A stretch of 38,209 nucleotides of DNA from an uncultured Collinsella sp. (GCA_900548815.1 URLR01000012.1:1-38209), one strand, 5' to 3'; shown: positions 7,672-15,821, counted from the stretch's first letter. Notes: generated from the letters alone by a model not told the origin. Program-made: numbers and translations.

Positions 7672-8014
7672 AATAAGACAGTCAAATCCGAACTTTCCAA
7701 GCAGTTATAAAGCATGGTTTCTAGTTTTCGGTATCACGAACATACTTTCGGTATCATTTGATACCGATATGATACCGAAAACATATTCGGTCCCGCTGGA
7801 GGACTTCGTACGCTACCCAACCAAGTTGCAGGTTCACGAACTCCGTCGATCTTCCGAGCGCCCATGAATTCCTATTTGCGCGTCAAATCGCGTCACGTTG
7901 ACACGTAAAATGTCGCGCAAATGGCGTTTTTACTTATACGTGTCATTCTGCACGTCATATTGAAGCGATAATCCCCGCGCCGGCAGAGGGCAAAAGTGTC
8001 TCCCGTAGCGTTAG
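7672..8014. other. Gene-free stretch with operator-like palindromes
   Basis: I see no convincing gene here. It contains the TGATACC cluster (7724-7782). It also has two interleaved inverted repeats: ATTTGCGCG (7874-7882) with CGCGCAAAT (about 7914-7922), and TGACACGTA (7899-7907) with TACGTGTCA (7937-7945). Both flanking genes point towards this region, so promoter sites are not expected unless a small gene or RNA is present. Confidence 0.5.
7724..7782. promoter_or_regulatory. Cluster of four TGATACCGA half-sites
   Basis: GTTTTCGGTATCA (7724-7736) is a perfect inverted match to TGATACCGAAAAC (7770-7782). Nested inside, TCGGTATCA (7748-7756) faces TGATACCGA (7759-7767). Four copies in two orientations look like a cooperative protein-binding site. 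The TGATAC core also occurs in the palindrome at 22004-22019 before the DUF2975/XRE pair. No adjacent promoter is obvious. Confidence 0.5.
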
Positions 8015-8779
8015 CTAGCAGATGACCTGCGTGTGTTCCTCGATGGCGGCACGATCCTCGGCGGTAATACCCGGCTCGCACACCACGGCGTCCAGGCTGT
8101 CCAGGCGGCAGAAGGTGTAGAAGTCGCGCTTACCAATTTTGCTAGAATCGGCGATCAGATAGCGCGAGTCGGCCTTGCTAAAGGCGAGCTGCTGGATGCG
8201 GCCCTCTTCCATGTTAGACGTGGACACGTCGCCGTCCAAAATGCCGTTGGCGCCGATAAACGCCGCGTCGATGCCCAGTGCACGCAGGGTATCCTCGGCC
8301 GTTGGTCCCACAAAAGCGGCGGTGCGGCGACGGTACATGCCGCCTACCAGGCACAGGTCACAGTCCTCGCGCGCCTCAAGCAGGTTAAAGACCGAAAGCG
8401 AGTTAGTCACGATGCGCAGGCGGCACGCCGGCAGCATCGAGGCCATCTGCTCAACCGTGGTGCCCGTACCCAAAAAGATGGTCGAGCCTTCCTCGATAAG
8501 CTCCACGGCGCGGCGCGCGATCTGCAGCTTTTCCTCGGCATGCTTGGTGCGCTTTTCGCTGTGCGAATACTCATGGCGCAACATAGCATGTGGACGGCCC
8601 TGCGCACTGCGGGCTCCACCGTGCACGCGTTCGATCTCGCCCAGGCTCGCAAGTTCCTCAAGGTCGCGGCGGATCGTCATATCCGAGACACCTAACGTAT
8701 CAGAAATCTCTTTAACCGAGACCGTGCCCTGCTCTTCGAGCAGCTGACGAACCTTATCCTGTCGCTCTGCCTTAATCAC
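8015..8779 (-). CDS. DeoR-family transcriptional regulator
   Basis: This 254-aa protein has an N-terminal DeoR winged HTH (residues about 3-57, with VSVKEISDTLGVSDMTIRRDL) and a DeoRC sugar-phosphate-sensing domain (about 75-235, with GTGTT and the SSKIG(K) motif). Members of the family usually repress sugar-phosphate pathways, and LacR and AgaR belong to it. It is divergent from galM (8986) with a 206-bp gap, so control of galM or of the lac genes is plausible but not shown. No clear palindrome was found in the divergent region. Confidence 0.92.
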   Translation of the reverse strand: MIKAERQDKVRQLLEEQGTVSVKEISDTLGVSDMTIRRDLEELASLGEIERVHGGARSAQGRPHAMLRHEYSHSEKRTKHAEEKLQIARRAVELIEEGSTIFLGTGTTVEQMASMLPACRLRIVTNSLSVFNLLEAREDCDLCLVGGMYRRRTAAFVGPTAEDTLRALGIDAAFIGANGILDGDVSTSNMEEGRIQQLAFSKADSRYLIADSSKIGKRDFYTFCRLDSLDAVVCEPGITAEDRAAIEEHTQVIC

Positions 8780-8985
8780 GATGAATCCTCGCCGTTCTTT
8801 GCGCGCATATCATTCAAACAGTAACGAACAAATTGTATCAGACTCGTACGCGTCACAAATGAACGCCCGCGCAGCTCCAATCATCACTTTTTTGAGAAAA
8901 ATACCCCCTGCTTTAGTGGGGTGTAGTGATAATCTCGCCTGTTCGCGCTACAGTTTGTCGGAAATACCTCGATGTTAGGAACCAA

Positions 8986-10038
8986 ATGATCACTTCCGAG
9001 CTTTTCGGCACCGCGCCGTGCGGTACCCCCGTTCATCGTTACACCCTCAACGGGCCCGAGATCTGCGTTCGCATTATGGACTATGGTGCCACCGTGTTGG
9101 GCATCGACGTGCCCGACATCCCCGGCAACGTGCGCGATGTGGTGCTGGGCTTCGATAAGCTCGAGGATTACTTTGACAACCCCGCCTGCTTTGGCGCGAC
9201 CATCGGCCCCGTGGCCAACCGTACTGCGGGTGCCACGATCACCATTGACGGTACGGACTGGCATATGCCGGCCAACGAGGGCGTCAACAACCTGCACAGT
9301 GATCTTGAGCATGGCCTGCACAAGCGCGTGTGGGATGTTGAGCTCGACGAGGTCCACAATGCCGTGCGCATGACCACCTCGCTTAAGGATGGCGAGCTGG
9401 GCCTGCCCGGCAACCGCACGTTTACGGCCGTGTTTACCGTAACGCGCACCGGTTGCTTCCGTATCGAATATGGCTGTGAGAGCGACCGCGCCACGTACGT
9501 GTCCATGACCAACCACACGTACTTTAACCTTGCCGGCCATAACGCCGGAATGGACTGTGAGCACTTCTTTGTTGCTAACGCTGCCCACTACCTGCCCATC
9601 AACGAGCAGAACATCCCCACCGGCGAGATCGCTCCGGTCGAGGGCACGCCGTTTGACTTCCGTGAGCTGCGCCCCGTCGCGCCCGGCATGGAAGCCGACG
9701 ATCCGCAGATTAAGCAGGCCCGTGGCTACGACCACTGCCTGTGCATCGATGGCTATCAGTACGGCCGTAATCTGCGCCGCGCGATGCACGTCGAGGAGAT
9801 GTGGACCGGCCGTGAGCTGGACTATTACACCACTGCCCCGGGCGTGCAGCTCTACACCGGCAACTGGCTGGGCGACGAACACGCCAAAGACGATGCCAAC
9901 TATGGTTGGGGCGCCGGCTTTGCCCTCGAGGCCGAAATGTATCCTGACACGCCGCACCATGCGCTGTTCCCCCAGGGCATCGTGGGCCCCGGTCATCCCT
10001 ACAGCAATGTGATCGAATACCACTTTATGAGGCACTAG
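8986..10038 (+). CDS. galM: Galactose mutarotase (aldose 1-epimerase)
   Basis: It interconverts the alpha and beta anomers of free aldoses such as galactose or glucose released from lactose. The 350-aa length is normal for GalM. NHTYFNLAGH carries the catalytic-base His region, GYDHCL the sugar-binding Asp region, and FALEAE near the C-terminus the catalytic Glu. The ATG at 8986 has AGGA upstream; an in-frame GTG at 8926 would add 20 residues not expected in the family. It is monocistronic, divergent from the DeoR gene and closed by the terminator at 10066. Its site between the lac modules and the galactosamine genes fits general galactoside use. Confidence 0.93.
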   Translation: MITSELFGTAPCGTPVHRYTLNGPEICVRIMDYGATVLGIDVPDIPGNVRDVVLGFDKLEDYFDNPACFGATIGPVANRTAGATITIDGTDWHMPANEGVNNLHSDLEHGLHKRVWDVELDEVHNAVRMTTSLKDGELGLPGNRTFTAVFTVTRTGCFRIEYGCESDRATYVSMTNHTYFNLAGHNAGMDCEHFFVANAAHYLPINEQNIPTGEIAPVEGTPFDFRELRPVAPGMEADDPQIKQARGYDHCLCIDGYQYGRNLRRAMHVEEMWTGRELDYYTTAPGVQLYTGNWLGDEHAKDDANYGWGAGFALEAEMYPDTPHHALFPQGIVGPGHPYSNVIEYHFMRH

Positions 10039-10065
10039 GCCCACAACGCGACATATCGCACAGCA

Positions 10066-10098
10066 ACGCCCGCCGGCACACCGCCGACGGGCGTTTTT
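10066..10098 (+). terminator. Rho-independent terminator of galM
   Basis: ACGCCCGCCGGC (10066-10077) pairs with GCCGACGGGCGT (10083-10094) with one mismatch and runs into TTTTT. Confidence 0.92.
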
Positions 10099-10141
10099 CA
10101 TCTTTTAGGCTCTTTTTCGCTGTGACTGTATGAGTGACATA

Positions 10142-10298
10142 TCAAAACTATGCCCATTTACTACGCTTAGCCCGGGATGCTCGACCATGCACCGGTTTTT
10201 GTTAAATGCGCGAGCCGTCTACCTGCGGTTTTGTTTTTCTCAAATTCGACATGCTCGGCGATAACCGATCAAACGTAGTAAATGGGCATAGTTTTTGA
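10142..10298. repeat. 157-bp inverted-repeat element (MITE-like)
   Basis: AAAACTATGCCCATTTACTACG (22 bp, given here as 10144-10165) is matched perfectly in inverse orientation at 10274-10295, and the match continues to TCA/TGA with one extra A. Homology between the arms continues imperfectly inward. There is no ORF of note inside. The interior 16-mer TCTACCTGCGGTTTTG (10218-10233) is repeated at 21589-21604. It fills most of the 324-bp gap between galM and the orphan EIIB. No clear target duplication is visible. Confidence 0.8.
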
Positions 10299-10362
10299 CA
10301 GGCGGCATCGCGCGCGTCCCTCGCAAGGGCAAAATGATCCGTTTTCCTCCGTCCCCAAGGGA

Positions 10363-10845
10363 TCAGTTGAACAGATTGTCGATGGGATCGGGGGCGGAAC
10401 TGGGGAGATAGCGGATTTCTAGCTCTATGCCGAGTTCTTGCAGCTCTTTGAGGGCGGCAACGTCGGCATCGTCTATGGCGACCGCGGGCGTTACAGAGCG
10501 TTTGCCCTCCCCTGCCTGTATATGGCCAATGCTGATCTTGGTAATCGGCACACCACCCTTAACCAGCGCGAGTGCATCGGCGGGTGAGGCCACCATGATC
10601 AGAATCAACTGGCGCGGCGTTGCGGTATGAATGATGTCGATGGTCCTTTGCACCGAGAAAAACCGCGTCCACACGCCCTCGGGCGCCGCGACCCTCATAG
10701 GCGCCCACTTGCGCGAATCCGCCGCGATCTCATCGTTGACGATTAGGACAAGGTTGGAGCCCACGGCTTCGTTCCACAGCTCAACGTCTTGCCCGTAAAT
10801 GAAACGGTCATCGATACGCGTGAGAAGGATCCTGGGTTGAGCCAT
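10363..10845 (-). CDS. Orphan mannose-family PTS EIIB lacking the active His
   Basis: This 160-aa protein aligns end to end with the EIIB at 20099 (ILLTRID near the start, GGVPI, AVAI/VNDxDVAA, KELQELGIELEIR, P.. then LF at the end). In this family the phospho-accepting residue is the His of RIDxRLxHGQV. Here the segment reads RIDDRFIYGQ, so residue 17 is Tyr (codon TAC on the minus strand, 10795-10797). Phosphotransfer at that position is therefore not expected. There is no IIA, IIC or IID beside it. The ATG at 10845 is used; a GTG precedes it. It may be a decaying paralogue or a regulatory decoy. Confidence 0.85.
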   Translation of the reverse strand: MAQPRILLTRIDDRFIYGQDVELWNEAVGSNLVLIVNDEIAADSRKWAPMRVAAPEGVWTRFFSVQRTIDIIHTATPRQLILIMVASPADALALVKGGVPITKISIGHIQAGEGKRSVTPAVAIDDADVAALKELQELGIELEIRYLPSSAPDPIDNLFN

Positions 10846-11002
10846 CACTGCCCCATTCTGCTTGAGACCCGTAAGAGCAAGACATCACGCCTCCAATATT
10901 AGTGCATTTAAAGTGAGAAAAGCCGTCAGAACACTTGCGCGGATTTGTGATGTCCCGTATCATAGACAGCTGTTGACGCCTCAGTTGCGTCACCACATGG
11001 CC

Positions 11003-11078
11003 GCCAGCGTAGCTCAGTTGGTAGAGCACCGCTCTCGTAAAGCGGGGGTCACCGGTTCGAGCCCGGTCGCTGGCTCCA
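11003..11078 (+). tRNA. tRNA-Thr (anticodon CGT)
   Basis: A full cloverleaf is present. The acceptor GCCAGCG/CGCTGGC pairs over 7 bp, the D arm is GCTC/GAGC, and the anticodon stem CCGCT/AGCGG encloses loop CTCGTAA with anticodon CGT at 11036-11038, reading ACG. The T arm is ACCGG-TTCGAGC-CCGGT. The discriminator T and encoded CCA end the gene at 11078. Confidence 0.97.
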
Positions 11079-11090
11079 TTGCACAAGATA

Positions 11091-11112
11091 GCCGCCTTCG
11101 GGCGGCTTTTTT
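11091..11112 (+). terminator. Terminator of the tRNA-Thr gene
   Basis: GCCGCC, loop TTCG, GGCGGC, then TTTTTT, starting 12 nt after the tRNA. Confidence 0.93.
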
Positions 11113-11287
11113 GTTGCCGATTTCTGGCGAACAGCCGCCAAACCGAGCACAACGCCGCCGGCAACTCCCCTACTCAACAACAAGCCCCGCCAACCGCAAT
11201 CCCCAAAGGAACCGCGATCAGCGGGGCTCAAGCGCGCTCCCCTAAGGGATAACGCTCGCAACACGAACAGCTCAGCCGAGCAGCGCG

Positions 11288-11761
11288 CTACTCCTCCCAG
11301 TAAGCATCTGCAAGCAGCTTAAAGCAAATCTTCTTGACCGGCTGCGCGCCATCGCCCGGGAACTCGAGCGTGGGCATGTGAGGCTCGCCGGCAACAAACA
11401 GCGCAAACTTGTCGTCAGCAAGATCGCCGGCGATCGAGGCGTCGGAATCGACCAGATCGTAGTCGTCCTTCTCGTCGAACTCCTGGACCAGCGTCAGGCT
11501 GCCCGTGGCAACCTTAAAGGCCTCGCGACCCTCGACGTCGATCTGCAGGTCGTGATAGCGCTGATGCGTCTCATAGTGAGCCTCGGCTTCGGGACGCGTC
11601 GTGGGAGCCATGACGTTCGCAAAGACCTTGTCGCCCAGAATCGGATGGCTGCCGACCTCGAGCTTCGCCGGATCGTTCTCCTCGAGCCAATCGATCAGCA
11701 CATCGAGGCCCTTGAGCATTCCACGGTACTCCTCGATATCGCCCAATGCACCGTAAATCAT
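11288..11761 (-). CDS. YhcH/YjgK/YiaL family protein (DUF386)
   Basis: This 157-aa cupin-fold protein begins MIYGALGDIEEY, the family start. It carries the ETHQRYHDLQ motif (His/Asp residues around 70) and the late AGEPHMP motif that contributes to the metal or active site. Characterised members include NanQ, a sialic-acid anomerase; others sit with amino-sugar and acidic-sugar genes. GAGGGGAT precedes the ATG. Upstream lies a relic of a nagA 3' end, then lacC, so an amino-sugar mutarotase-like role is plausible. The precise substrate is not shown. Confidence 0.88.
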   Translation of the reverse strand: MIYGALGDIEEYRGMLKGLDVLIDWLEENDPAKLEVGSHPILGDKVFANVMAPTTRPEAEAHYETHQRYHDLQIDVEGREAFKVATGSLTLVQEFDEKDDYDLVDSDASIAGDLADDKFALFVAGEPHMPTLEFPGDGAQPVKKICFKLLADAYWEE

Positions 11762-11793
11762 CTAAATCCCCTCTCGGATCGTTTCTTTGGCGG

Positions 11794-11925
11794 CTACTCG
11801 GCAAACGCATTACCGACGCTGTTGCCACCCACATGCGTCTCGACCAGGGTAAGGTCGGGATTGAACACGACAGTGTCGGCGTCGCGCCCCGGCATAATGC
11901 TACTGCACTTGTCGTCGACATGAGC
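11794..11925 (-). pseudogene. Relic of a nagA 3' end (44 codons)
   Basis: Read on the minus strand, 11925-11794 encodes a fragment beginning AHVDDKCSSIMPGRDAD and ending VGGNSVGNAFAE, then TAG. It matches the last 43 residues of the intact NagA at 14652 (AHIEDKCGSIMPGRDAD to VGGQSVGNAFTE) in one frame with no gaps. Homology stops abruptly at 11925, and the upstream codons do not match NagA. It has no start or RBS, so it is a remnant of a second deacetylase gene that once preceded the YhcH gene. Confidence 0.9.
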
Positions 11926-11958
11926 TAGCAACCGATGCCGGGGCCGCAGCACAAGCTC

Positions 11959-12894
11959 CTACAGCTCGGTCACGACAACGCCGTTGTAAACCTCGTCCCA
12001 ACGATCCATAACCAAGTGGCCAGTCATGGGATCCATGGCATTGAGCTTGCCGCAGGTGTTGGCGGTACGCAGCACCGTCTCGTCGTCGGCGCCGGCAGCA
12101 ATCGCATGTGCGAAGCCAGCAATGGTCGAATCGCCAGAGCCCGTAGCGTTAACGGCGGGGATATCGGGGGTCTTGGCGCGGAACGCACGGCCATTGTGGA
12201 AGCCAACTGAGCCGGCAGCGCCCATGGATACGACGACCCAGGGGATATCGGAGAAGCGGGCGTCAGAGGCGAGCGCGGAACGGAGCTCGTCCACATCGTC
12301 GGTGGTAAAGCTCGTGCCCAGAAGGCCGTTAATTTCGGTCAGGTTAGGCTTAACCAGCTCAGGCTTGACCTCGGACTTGAGCGCAGCCTCAAGCGAGGCA
12401 CCCGAGGTATCGAGCAGCACCTTGGCGCCGGCGTTCTCGGCAATGCCCGTGATCTTGGCATAGTAGTCCGCCTCGACGCCGCGGGGCAGCGAACCCGAGA
12501 TGGTAACGACATCGGCCTTGCTCGCAAGCTCGGCGAACTTGGCGGTAAAGGCATCGAGCTCCTCGGGGGCAATCGTCGGGCCGCTCTCGAGCAGCTCGGT
12601 CTGGTTGCCGGCATGAAGGATATTGAGGCAGATGCGGGTCTCGCCCTTGATGGGCACAAAATCATTCTTAATGCCGTTGGCATCCATGAGCTCGGCCATA
12701 TAGGCGCCCATATGACCACCAAGCAGGCCGGTTGCCACGACATCGTCGCCCAGCTGACCCAGGACGCGGGCCACGTTGAGGCCCTTACCGCCGGCGGTCT
12801 TTTCGGGCGTCACGCGGTTGACGTCGTCGATAATGAGCTCATCGAGCTGATAGCGCGTATCGACGGACGGGTTCATCGTAACGGTGAGGATCAT
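11959..12894 (-). CDS. lacC: Tagatose-6-phosphate kinase (LacC type)
   Basis: This PfkB-family kinase phosphorylates tagatose-6-phosphate to tagatose-1,6-bisphosphate, the shared step of galactose-6-phosphate and galactosamine catabolism. It is 311 aa. MILTVTMNPSVD opens the protein, TAGGKGLNVARVL (about 42-54) is the substrate-binding motif, GETRICLNI lies mid-domain, and the catalytic/anion-hole motif NATGSGDST lies near residue 250. These features resemble LacC more than FruK, although 1-phosphofructokinase is the main alternative. I chose the ATG at 12894 because AAGGAG precedes it and the family starts there. LacX lies 59 bp upstream on the same strand. Confidence 0.88.
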   Translation of the reverse strand: MILTVTMNPSVDTRYQLDELIIDDVNRVTPEKTAGGKGLNVARVLGQLGDDVVATGLLGGHMGAYMAELMDANGIKNDFVPIKGETRICLNILHAGNQTELLESGPTIAPEELDAFTAKFAELASKADVVTISGSLPRGVEADYYAKITGIAENAGAKVLLDTSGASLEAALKSEVKPELVKPNLTEINGLLGTSFTTDDVDELRSALASDARFSDIPWVVVSMGAAGSVGFHNGRAFRAKTPDIPAVNATGSGDSTIAGFAHAIAAGADDETVLRTANTCGKLNAMDPMTGHLVMDRWDEVYNGVVVTEL

Positions 12895-12953
12895 TTCTAG
12901 CTCCTTATCTCGCAGGCTCCTTATGCCTTGCAAAACGAATTGGCTACATGCGA

Positions 12954-13835
12954 CTACAGAATCTCGATTGTGAACGAGCGCACGATGGTTTCTTTGGGCT
13001 TGGCGATAAGGCAGCCGCGCTTGTGCTCAAGCACGTCATCCTCATCGGAACAGGTCGAGAGGCCGCCCCAGGGTTCAACTGCCACAAAATCACCCTCGGG
13101 CTTGCTCCACACAATGAGGTACGGGAAGCCCTCAAAGCTCAGGCGAACGCCCTTGTCCTCGCCCTTTTTGGAAAGCGTGACCTGACGGCTCTCGAGCACG
13201 TCAAAGATGGTCTCCGCAAAATCGAAGAGCTCATGCGACAAAGGCAGCGTCTTTCCCACCATGGGGTTCTTGGAGCGCCTGTCCACATCAATCAATCCGG
13301 TCGAGGGAACGGCGGTGCAGAGCTCCGCAGCCTCGTCTTTCTCAAAACGCAACTCGTAGTCCGTATAGGACTCGCCCTCGTCGAGCGGACACCTAAAGCC
13401 GGGGTGTCCACCGATAAAGAAAGGCATGTCCTCGGTGCCCTCGTTGGTAACCTCATAGGAGACACGCACGGCGGCGTCCTCGAGCGTATAGCGGGCGACA
13501 AGTTTAAACGGATACGGATAATCGCTCAGCAGCGCGGCGTTATCCTCGGATGCCAGGCACATAGCCAGCTCGTTTGTGCTTTGGCTCAACAGCTTCCACT
13601 CCTGCTTGCGCGCAAAGCCGTGGCGGGCGAGCTTCACATGATGTCCGGCAAACGTCATGGCGCTGTTATCGCGCAAACCTCCGCAAATCGGGAAGCAAAT
13701 CGGTGCCTGGCCGGACCACACGGCGGGATCGCCCTGCCACAAGTACTCGCGACCTCCAGCCTCAATCGAGGTAAACGAGCCGCCGGCCGTGGAGACCTTG
13801 ATAGAAATCGAATCGTTGGAGAGAGCGTATTCCAT
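12954..13835 (-). CDS. lacX: LacX-type aldose 1-epimerase family protein
   Basis: This 293-aa galactose-mutarotase-like protein is of the shorter LacX/YeaD-like group. It has the CFPICGGLRD motif near residue 48, RHGFAR near 71 (putative His), FFIGGHPGFRCP near 140 (second His) and a late VAVEPWGG motif carrying the conserved Glu. LacX is the last gene of the lactococcal lac operon. Here it precedes lacC on the same strand, suggesting coexpression. AAAGGATGGACA lies before the ATG. It probably acts on a sugar phosphate or free hexose anomer; no specificity is visible. Confidence 0.85.
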   Translation of the reverse strand: MEYALSNDSISIKVSTAGGSFTSIEAGGREYLWQGDPAVWSGQAPICFPICGGLRDNSAMTFAGHHVKLARHGFARKQEWKLLSQSTNELAMCLASEDNAALLSDYPYPFKLVARYTLEDAAVRVSYEVTNEGTEDMPFFIGGHPGFRCPLDEGESYTDYELRFEKDEAAELCTAVPSTGLIDVDRRSKNPMVGKTLPLSHELFDFAETIFDVLESRQVTLSKKGEDKGVRLSFEGFPYLIVWSKPEGDFVAVEPWGGLSTCSDEDDVLEHKRGCLIAKPKETIVRSFTIEIL

Positions 13836-13991
13836 TGTCCATCCTTTCGAACAACTGCTTTTTGCTCACAAGAACCCGTCTCGGCCCTGACCAAAGGACA
13901 AACCCGCACGTTCATCGATGCGTCCGGTTTCCCAGGCATGCAACGGGGTACCATACAGACATTGATGCAATTACAGCTGAAAGGCCTTCTT

Positions 13992-14576
13992 ATGCGAACC
14001 ATCATCCTTTATGCCTCACGCCACCACGGCAATACGAAAAAGCTCGTGGACGCCATCGTTGAGGCACACCCCGAAATCGATACCCTCGACGTGAAGTCAC
14101 TAGGTAAAAACGAGTACCCCGACCTGCACGAATACCATCTGATCGGTGTCGCCACGGGCATCTATTACTCCGAGATCGACAAAGATATGGCGCGCGTGCT
14201 CACGAACGTGCTGCAGCCGCAGGACAAGGTGTTTGGCCTTATGACCTACGGTGGCAAAAACAAGTGGTACGGCAAGGATATCGATGGCATCTGCCGCATG
14301 AGGCAGGCCATCTTTATGGGTGTCTACGGCTGCCCCGGATTTGACACGTGGGGTCCGTTCAAGATTACCGGCGGCGTCCAGAAGGGACACCCGACCGCTG
14401 AGGAAATTAAGGGCGCCGTCGACTTCTTCGACAAGATCGAAGACGAGTATGGCGACATCATCGTCGAAGAGTACGCCAAGCGCGAGAAGCGTCTAGCATA
14501 CGAAAAGGAGCATCCCGCGGGGGGTCTTGTGGCCGGCGTCAAGCGCACGGCAAAGAAGATCGCTAACAAGCTGTAA
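13992..14576 (+). CDS. Flavodoxin-like protein
   Basis: This 194-aa cytoplasmic protein has an N-terminal flavodoxin fold. ILYASRHHGNTKKLVDAI (residues about 5-22) is the FMN-phosphate loop pattern (T/S-x-x-G-N-T). A second strand and loop (LIGVATGIYYSEID) and LMTYGGKNK follow, and the tail is Lys-rich. GAAAGG precedes the ATG. The frame stays open upstream to 12948 because it runs antisense to lacX, but only the ATG at 13992 gives a family-like start. It is divergent from lacX and closed by the terminator at 14608. The electron-transfer partner is unknown. Confidence 0.88.
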   Translation: MRTIILYASRHHGNTKKLVDAIVEAHPEIDTLDVKSLGKNEYPDLHEYHLIGVATGIYYSEIDKDMARVLTNVLQPQDKVFGLMTYGGKNKWYGKDIDGICRMRQAIFMGVYGCPGFDTWGPFKITGGVQKGHPTAEEIKGAVDFFDKIEDEYGDIIVEEYAKREKRLAYEKEHPAGGLVAGVKRTAKKIANKL

Positions 14577-14607
14577 CTGTTAAGGTGCTTTTGAGCGTTT
14601 AACCCAT

Positions 14608-14645
14608 ACGGCGGGTCCGAGCAGATTCGGGCCCGCCGTCTTTTT
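14608..14645 (+). terminator. Terminator of flavodoxin-like gene
   Basis: ACGGCGGGTCCGA (14608-14620) pairs with TTCGGGCCCGCCGT (14626-14639) with one bulge, followed by CTTTTT. It sits between convergent genes. Confidence 0.9.
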
Positions 14646-14651
14646 CTATCG

Positions 14652-15821
14652 TTACTCGGTAAAGGCGTTGCCGACGCTCTGGCCGCCAACATACGTCTCG
14701 ACGAGGGTGAGCTCATGGTCGAACACGACAAAGTCGGCGTCGCGACCCGGCATGATGCTGCCGCACTTATCCTCGATGTGCGCGGAGCGTGCCGGCACCT
14801 CAGTTGCCATGCGAATGGCGATATCGGCGCTGGCGATGCCCCAGTCGACGATGTTCTTGACGCCCTGGGCAAGCGTGAGCACCGAGCCGGCAATGCTCTT
14901 GCCGTCGGCGAGCCAGCACAGGTTGTCCTTCATGATGACGTCCATGCCGCCACTGGTGTAGCTGCCCTCGGGCATGCCGCCGCAACCCAGGCAGTCGGTG
15001 ATGAGTACCGTGTGCTGCCAGCCCTTTGCCTGCAGCAGCGCCTTGATGGCGGCAGGGTTTACGTGCTTGCCGTCACAGATGATCTCGGCGTAGGTCTCGG
15101 GCGTGGACATGGCAGCACCCACGACACCGGGCTCACGGTGATGCAGACCGCGCTGGCCGTTATAGGTATGCGTAAAGCAGCTGGCACCGGCATTGATAGC
15201 GGCGATGCACTCATCGTAGGTGGCGTCGGAGTGACCGATGCTGGTCACCACGCCCTTGGCGTTCAGAGCAGCCGCATAAGCAGCGGCACCGTCGCGCTCG
15301 GCGGCCATGGCGCTCTTAACGATGCGACCGCCCGCAGCCTCCTGCCACTGGTCGAAAACCTCCTCGGAGGGGTCAATCAGGTAAGCGGGGTTCTGCGCGC
15401 CCACGTGCTTCATGGTAAAGAAGGGGCCCTCCAGGTAGATGCCCTGAATGCGGGCACCGCAGAAGTCGGGACCGCGGCCCTCGTCAGCCTGGGCGATGGC
15501 GGCGCAGGCATCCTTGATCTGCTCGACGCCATCGGTGAACGTCGTGGGCAGCCAGCTGGTGGTACCGCGACGGGCGAGCTCGGTTGAGCTGATATCGATG
15601 CCCTCGGGATCGTTATCGGTAGTTGAGTGGTTGTAGAAGCCATGGATGTGAGTATCGACCATACCCGGTGCGATCCACGATCCCGTGTAGTCCTTAATCT
15701 CGCAAGAGGGCTCGTCGGCCTGCCAGGCGCCAAAAACGCCATCCTCGACCATAAGATAGCCGCCCAGTTGCGGGCCCGCCGGCAAGAAGAACTTGTCAGC
15801 CTTAATTGCGTACGTGCTCAT
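14652..15821 (-). CDS. nagA: N-acetylhexosamine-6-phosphate deacetylase
   Basis: It removes acetate from GlcNAc-6-phosphate or GalNAc-6-phosphate in the cytoplasm. This 389-aa amidohydrolase has the metal motif DTHIHG near residue 60, the GHSDATYD motif, THTYNGQRGLHHREPG (substrate binding) and the catalytic Asp in LITDCLG. GAGGAG lies 5 nt before the ATG at 15821; an in-frame GTG two codons earlier is less likely. It is downstream of agaS but separated by a terminator (15881-15920), so it may rely on readthrough or its own promoter. Beside AgaS and a GalNAc-type PTS it probably serves as AgaA. A 3' relic of a paralogue lies at 11794. Confidence 0.92.
   Translation of the reverse strand: MSTYAIKADKFFLPAGPQLGGYLMVEDGVFGAWQADEPSCEIKDYTGSWIAPGMVDTHIHGFYNHSTTDNDPEGIDISSTELARRGTTSWLPTTFTDGVEQIKDACAAIAQADEGRGPDFCGARIQGIYLEGPFFTMKHVGAQNPAYLIDPSEEVFDQWQEAAGGRIVKSAMAAERDGAAAYAAALNAKGVVTSIGHSDATYDECIAAINAGASCFTHTYNGQRGLHHREPGVVGAAMSTPETYAEIICDGKHVNPAAIKALLQAKGWQHTVLITDCLGCGGMPEGSYTSGGMDVIMKDNLCWLADGKSIAGSVLTLAQGVKNIVDWGIASADIAIRMATEVPARSAHIEDKCGSIMPGRDADFVVFDHELTLVETYVGGQSVGNAFTE

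Noticed and set aside
12948..13991. In-frame 5' extension of the flavodoxin-like gene
   Set aside because: The extension is antisense to lacX, with no family similarity; the ATG at 13992 has a Shine-Dalgarno and gives a normal flavodoxin N-terminus.
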